A DNA stretch of 22,816 nt, taken from assembly GCA_000969725.1 (NCBI GenBank), contig JXSR01S022825.1; one strand, written 5' to 3'. Shown here piece after piece: positions 18,431 to 22,816 of the stretch. Under the pieces are notes generated by a model that did not search any database, was not told the DNA's origin, and worked only from the letters and a program-made list of their open reading frames with translations. How positions within the stretch are numbered: the first letter of the stretch is position 1; each line of letters begins with the position of its first letter. The DNA is from Ophiothrix spiculata. Taxonomy: Eukaryota; Echinodermata; Ophiuroidea; Amphilepidida; Ophiotrichidae. Made by a program: the position numbers and the translations under genes.

Positions 18431-18489
18431 GATACCATCGAGACAAGTACCGCCGTTTTGACATGGACCAGAACCACACTCCGTGATAT
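18376..18489 (-). CDS. EGF-module exon 3 of a fibropellin/Notch-like protein (partial gene)
   Basis: This internal exon is 114 bp and phase 1 at both ends: acceptor CTCTCAG before 18489, donor GTAAGT from 18375. It encodes [15 protein letters not shown], then LDGINAYVCQCAPGYTGVNC, then ES. All six EGF cysteines are present with normal spacing. The C-x-D-x4-Y-x-C Asp/Asn hydroxylation pattern is intact. C-x-S-x-P-C fits a Notch-type O-glucose site, and C-QNGGT-C an O-fucose site, the only one of the three exons to have it. The third residue of the N-terminal calcium motif is Thr (NITEC), so calcium binding may be weaker. The protein is expected to be extracellular or an ectodomain. EGF modules are shared by many proteins, so gene identity is not settled. 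Confidence 0.93.
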
Positions 18490-18730
18490 CTGAGAGAAGA
18501 AAATGGTATCGATTTTTTTAGGTACAAAGAAATTACAATTAGACGCACAAGTAATATTCATACATTTGAAGTTAAGAGAGCAAATCGAGAAAATAAGATG
18601 CTACAAGAAAACTCATAGTTTTCTAATATTCTTTATATATTTACACACGCAAAAGTGTTTCCTGAAAAGGAATATGATCAAAATATGGTTATAAGTTACT
18701 GGATAAAGTGGATAACCATTTAACTGTGGT

Positions 18731-19460
18731 TAATAGTCAGGTAGATTTCATCCAAATCATAGTATAAGTGTCAAGCTGGGTATATATGCAATTTTTTTGA
18801 TGAAATTGGTAGTTTAGAGCATGTATTTTAAGAACCTGAATGATGCCAAAAATGCACGCTTGAGCAATTTTTGTTATTGAGCGTCAAAGCCGTTCCCCCT
18901 TTTTTACATGCCCTGTTAAGATTCCATTTGAGTTGTAAATATGTCATGTTTGGTATCAAATTAAAGCTAATGAAGTATATAATGTGACTCCTTAAACATT
19001 AGGTCATTTGAATGCTTCAATTTCAAAATGGCAGCCAAAATGGCATTTTTTCAATGAAATCGACCAAAGTAGCCTTAAGAAAGCCAAATATTATGACATA
19101 TCTATACAGAGGAACATTTTAGTTAACATTAAGATTAGTTGTACTCAAGATGTACCATTTATATATTTCAAATTTTAAAAAATACATATGTACGACTTAA
19201 AAAGTCAGCACTAACACCCTGCGCTTTGCACAAAAACATGTTATAGCAACTTCAAAACAGCATTAAATGTATAATTGAATATTGAAAATAAATAATGAAC
19301 ATGAACGTGTGACTTCTGACGCAAACAACAAAAACGGCTCAAGCGTGAATTTTTGGCATCATCCAGTTTCGTAAAGTACACGCTCTCAACTACCAGTTTC
19401 ATCAAGAAAATTGCATATATACCCAACGTGACACTCATGCTTGGGATCTACCTAACTATA
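18731..19460. mobile_element. Inverted-repeat element in EGF-gene intron (about 730 bp)
   Basis: The left arm (about 18731-18864) and right arm (about 19335-19460) pair in reverse complement, for example GGGTATATATGCAATTTT against AAAATTGCATATATACCC and GATGCCAAAAATGCACGCTT against its diverged partner. The outer AGGTAGAT words also pair. No target duplication could be fixed. The interior holds no transposase; the minus-strand frame at 19241-19438 falls mostly in the right arm. Confidence 0.75.
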
Positions 19461-19624
19461 AGGTTAAATCTGATTCAAACTAACAGTTTCCTTTTTCTGT
19501 AAAAATACGACACATTTCAAAGAATTTTCTGTGAAAAGTAACCCATTGGAGCAGCGTTCCAATGTAGCATATAAAATTTGACTACCCCTATCTACGCCCA
19601 CAGCATTTCACAGATAAAGACCGC

Positions 19625-19730
19625 TTATATTACAGTCAATTTCTGTAACTCCTGACATATATATCTAGCGATTTCATCCATACACTGACCTCCATTTTGA
19701 CATGCGAATTTGAAATATCATTCATCATAG
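19625..19730 (-). pseudogene. Relic EGF exon (dead copy between exons 2 and 3)
   Basis: On the minus strand CQNGGQCMDEIARYICQ (19702 down to 19652) closely matches exon 2 ([17 protein letters not shown]). Upstream, GATGAA (Asp-Glu of the DEC motif) is kept at 19721-19726, but the codon of the first cysteine reads TGA (19718-19720). The fifth cysteine position reads GAG, and an in-frame TAA follows at 19625-19627. No GTAAGT donor survives. It is best explained as a former EGF module lost from the series. Confidence 0.8.
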
Positions 19731-19771
19731 CATGATTTATCACTATTTAGGCTAGTAAATCTGTTGATTTG

Positions 19772-20690
19772 ACGTAGACAAAATTGCAACACAAGATGTT
19801 TTGGTTTAAATTAACTGTTGATGACATCCCAAACAACATATTCAAAATGTAGGAAAATGTACGCTTGTCAAAGTTGGTTAATTTGCATAAAACAAACTGA
19901 CTGCCAAAACAAAGAGTGATATTTCAAAATTGGTCAAATCTTGTTCAAACCCAGACGAACATGTTCCTCTCATCACAAGGAAGCAGAAAAGGTATACTTT
20001 TACCTATGTCTGAAATAAGGTTCTGGAGTTATAGCCAAAAATGTAAAAGGTCATATCAGAGGTCACGGATTTGGCCCTATGGGAGTCCAACATTTCAAAT
20101 GTTGTCCGATTTTGTTCAAACTGGTCTCAAACTATTCCTCTTGCAAAACTATCTGCACAAAGAAATAGTTTAAAGTACATCAGATCAGTTGTTGCTACGG
20201 TTAAAGGTCAACGAAAACTTTGTGCTACAGGCACCAATACAATGGTAAATATGGACTTGATTTTGCGTGCTACCATGGCAACAATTGACCTGACACACTT
20301 AAGAATATCACTTTGTGTAGACACTTTTGCAAAAGGAACAATTTGAGACCATTTTGAACAAAATCGGACACTTTTTTAAATTTTCGACTCCAATAGGGCC
20401 AAATCCGTGACCTTTCACATTTTTGGCTATAACTCCAGATCCATATTTCTGACATAGGTAAAAGTATACTTTTTCTGTTTTCTTGTGATGAGAGAAACAT
20501 GTTCGTCTGGTTTTGAACAAGATATGACCAATTTTTGAAATTTTACTCCTTGTTTTGGCAGCCATTTTGTTTTATGCAAATTAATCAATTTTGACAAGCG
20601 TACAATTTCCTACATTTTGAATATGTTGTTGGAGAGGTCATCACCAGTTAATTCCAACCAAAAAATCTGGTGTTGCAATTTTGTCCACGT
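19772..20690. mobile_element. Large palindromic element (about 920 bp) beside EGF exon 2
   Basis: The left arm (about 19772-20205) and right arm (about 20265-20690) are reverse complements with scattered changes. ACGTAGACAAAATTGCAACA pairs with TGTTGCAATTTTGTCCACGT at the tips. The blocks carrying TTGGTCAAATCTTGTTC, CAGACGAACATGTT and GGATTTGGCCCTAT also match inverted, and TTGTTGCTACGG against the CCATGGCAACAA region pairs near the centre. The central loop is only about 60 bp. Small open frames on both strands here mirror each other and are not coding. A lone partial copy lies at 3030-3190. Confidence 0.82.
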
Positions 20691-20758
20691 ACCCCCAGGA
20701 ATTTTCATAGATTGACTAGTCTACCACTCTCAGTCTGTCAGTTTAAACCTAAACTTAC

Positions 20759-20872
20759 TTGTTTCACAGCTTACTCCAGTGAATCCTACAGCACATTGAC
20801 ATGTGTATCTATCGATTCCATCAAAACATTGACCTCCATTTTGACATGGACCAGAAGCACATTCATCAGTAT
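20759..20872 (-). CDS. EGF-module exon 2 of a fibropellin/Notch-like protein (partial gene)
   Basis: A 114-bp exon, phase 1 at both ends: acceptor TTTTCAG before 20872, donor GTAAGT from 20758. It encodes [15 protein letters not shown], then [20 protein letters not shown], then ET, with six cysteines in EGF spacing. Joined to exon 1 the border reads N-T-D-E-C, a complete calcium-binding motif (D/N-x-D/N-E/Q-C), and C-F-D-x4-Y-T-C fits the hydroxylation pattern. C-A-S-G-P-C fits an O-glucose site. The residue before C3 is Gln, so no O-fucose site. It joins exon 3 as N-I-T-E-C. The large palindromic element starts less than 70 bp inside the following intron. Confidence 0.94.
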
Positions 20873-21900
20873 CTGAAAATGGGAACATAATCAGTTTAAT
20901 TATAGAAAAATAAACTTGTTCAAAAATGTTACATGTCATCTATGGATACGTGTATCTGATGGGATCATGCAAAATGCATAAATATTAAATTTGACTGATG
21001 GCAATATTTATATCCATTAGAAGTTGTTGACTTGTATTTTGTTAATCTTTTTATAAGCTGTTATTTATATTATCACCAAACTTATAAAAGGTGATTTTGG
21101 ATAGCACACTCGAATAAACAGCTACAAATAGTCAATGTATGTTATCACACAGTGGCCTTGCCTTCAGAAAAAAAAATGATTGAAAGTCTTTGATTGGAAT
21201 AAACTTATAAATCACTTGTTTGTACAAACCAATTTGTTCTGTAAGCCAGTTCAGTGGGGGGGGGGGGGCATATTGCTATTAATAATAGGCCTGATTCTTA
21301 GTTAGTGTAAAAGTTGACCTATACAACTAAACTACAATGACTTTGTGCAGAAGACATCAGGCAATTTTGTTTTTGGTTATTGTTTAATTTGTTCATGCAG
21401 AGAGGTTGTCATGATATATTTCAAAATTTATTATGTAAGTACTGCTTGGAGCTTTGACACTTTCTAAAAACAAATATAATACATTAGGAATCCCGGGTTA
21501 TAGGAAAGATTAATACACTGAGAAAAATGCAAGTTAGGCACTTTCCCATACATTTTTTCATTTTGTGTGGCGCATTGTAAGGACTAGTTGAGATCCCTGA
21601 AATTGTCAATCTATATACCAAATAAAGTTGGCAACCATGATATAATCCTCAAAATTTGATCAAGTTTTGGAAAATACAAATTATATTACACAGCCCCTTT
21701 TTAGAGGAAGGGGAGATTTAATTAAATTCTTACATTTTATGGAAGTATCTAGGATCAGTCTGGAATTTGTCAAAAACAAAACATCACAGTTTTTTTCTTT
21801 CTTGTTTCTTCCGGGTTTTTTTTAATCAGTTGGCCTATAGGCCTATATTACTGCTAAATCAATCTGCAGGTTTGTTTTTCAAATACCTTGTTTTGATGCA
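20873..21900. other. Intron sequence between EGF exons 1 and 2 (right part)
   Basis: AT-rich, with a run of 13 G at 21256-21268. No further EGF exon, tRNA or clear element was recognised. Confidence 0.5.
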
Positions 21901-21904
21901 CGCG

Positions 21905-22300
21905 AAAAAAAAAATCGGCTAAATTTAGCTACCAATTTTTTAAAAATCTGGAAATTTGCGCAAAAATTGCAAACTTTTATTGAAAATTAAAACAATTCCT
22001 GAAAATTCGCGCGAAGCGCCCATTTTTCATTTTCAAAATCGGCTAAATTCAGCTACAAATTGTTAAAAATCTGGAAATTTGCACAAAAATTGCAAACTTT
22101 TACTTAAAATTAAAACAATTCCTAAAATTTGCGCGAAGTGCCCATTTTTTTGTTTATTTTGTACATTCGAATTATCAAAACAATGGCAAATTTTCTTTCC
22201 TTTTTTCCCATTTCTTCTTTGTTTTTGATGGGAACCGTCCCCCTTCGTAAAATTCAAGGGAAGGGTAGACTCGTCCCCCCGCTCCCGCCGCCTATGGAGG
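21905..22300. repeat. Dispersed repeat with two 125-bp tandem subunits
   Basis: AATCGGCTAAATTTAGCTAC near 21913 and AATCGGCTAAATTCAGCTAC near 22038 start two copies. Each continues through AAATTTGCGCAAAAATTGCA-type sequence to a GCGCGAAGCGCCCATTTTT-type end. The region then runs to GCTCCCGCCGCCTATGGAGG. The nested element at 12937-13158 contains one diverged copy of the same block, followed by a CCGCCGCCTATGAAG end, so these are members of one family. Confidence 0.75.
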
Positions 22301-22391
22301 TCTGTCAATCGTAACTTAAATAATATAATTTATTTGCAAAGATTAAATTGTATCTACATAACGTACTATCCTGTGTTTATTTATTACTTAC

Positions 22392-22505
22392 TAATTTCAC
22401 AGAGAGGACCAGTCCATCCTGCTACGCATTCACAAGTGTACTCATTCACGCCATCTATGCAACGTCCACTGTTTTGACATGGACGGGATTGACATTCGTT
22501 GATTT
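22392..22505 (-). CDS. EGF-module exon 1 of a fibropellin/Notch-like protein (partial gene)
   Basis: A 114-bp exon, phase 1 at both ends: acceptor CTTCCATTAG before 22505, donor GTAAGT from 22391. It encodes INECQSRPCQNSGRC, then IDGVNEYTCECVAGWTGPLC, then EI, with all six cysteines. C-I-D-x4-Y-T-C matches the hydroxylation pattern and C-Q-S-R-P-C an O-glucose site; Arg before C3 means no O-fucose site. It is the most upstream exon of the gene inside the window; the first base of its first codon comes from an exon beyond 22816. The neighbouring exons joined in phase give an uninterrupted tandem EGF series, the organisation of fibropellins, Notch and similar secreted or transmembrane proteins. 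Confidence 0.94.
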
Positions 22506-22816
22506 CTAATGGAAGAATACAGTGGTAATTTTAAGCTATTTCAATAGATTAGAAAGTGGTCACATGACTTACAATATGTAAAGCAAACATGTACCATTCA
22601 AATATTGTCAGCGGACTTTTTAATGAAATGTCTCAGGCATGCGCTTGCAACATAAAGGGTTGTAATTTTGTTTTGTTTGGATATCTTGTATCGTGTCAAG
22701 CAAGAACATTAAATATTTTTGTGGTAAATACCGCTATGTATGAATACACAAAACAGGAAAAAAAATCTCCGTATTCTTATACTATGTAGTCTTTCTAACA
22801 GTTTTTTTTAAATTTT
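22506..22816. other. Intron sequence upstream of EGF exon 1
   Basis: No exon with splice borders is visible. The open frame at 22589-22789 (+) has no recognisable feature. Confidence 0.5.

Noticed and set aside
18158-18493. Plus-strand 111-codon open frame
   Set aside because: Antisense to the EGF exon and its tandem tail copies.
19916-20565. Four overlapping small proteins on both strands
   Set aside because: The plus and minus frames are mirror images produced by the large inverted repeat (FLSSQ...ILLPMSEI on both sides); not coding.

Overview
This is eukaryotic draft-assembly DNA. It is AT-rich, holds no operons or compact coding, and contains a 665-base run of N. Isolated EGF-module exons with GT/AG borders and phase-1 introns lie far apart in repeat-packed introns. 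The kind of EGF repeat (fibropellin/Notch-like, one module per exon), the mass of miniature inverted-repeat elements and the SINE-like fragments suggest a marine deuterostome invertebrate such as a hemichordate or echinoderm. That placement is inference, and I cannot name the species.

The only convincing host gene is on the minus strand at 18376-22505. Three intact 114-bp exons (22392-22505, 20759-20872, 18376-18489) each encode one complete six-cysteine calcium-binding-type EGF module and join in frame. The relic of a fourth exon (19625-19730), with its first cysteine codon now TGA, sits between the second and third. Downstream of the last intact exon, the exon's 3' half, its splice donor and adjacent intron sequence have been amplified about 3.5 times (17899-18430, period 148-162 bp). 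One unit of that array was later split by a 567-bp DNA transposon with 23-bp inverted ends and a 7-bp target duplication. The gene runs off the right edge, or starts beyond it, and its 3' part is not recognisable here.

The left 17 kb has no host gene I can support. It holds: a decayed mariner-type transposon with 125-bp inverted ends (393-1453); a near-perfect 130-bp hairpin (2524-2653); three co-oriented arrays of one 42-bp minisatellite (4224-4817, 5993-6180, 7602-7949) that create spurious open frames on both strands; and a TTAA-flanked miniature element (6427-6773). From 8.6 to 14.2 kb, AT-rich blocks built on a recurrent ATCTAAATATCCACTTT word are split by at least seven inserted elements, several nested and datable by their target duplications.

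The least explained signal is a perfectly conserved 15-mer, CGTGACAGGCGTGAC, present five times between 9549 and 10656. Its spacing is about 160-190 bp once an inserted element is subtracted, and the DNA between copies is almost unrelated.

Further right are a hAT-type miniature element with a perfect 8-bp target duplication (14981-15332), a 133-bp tandem repeat carrying nuclear-receptor-like half-sites (15918-16620) and two large inverted-repeat elements in the EGF gene's introns (18731-19460 and 19772-20690). All other open frames look like chance frames in repeats or non-coding DNA.
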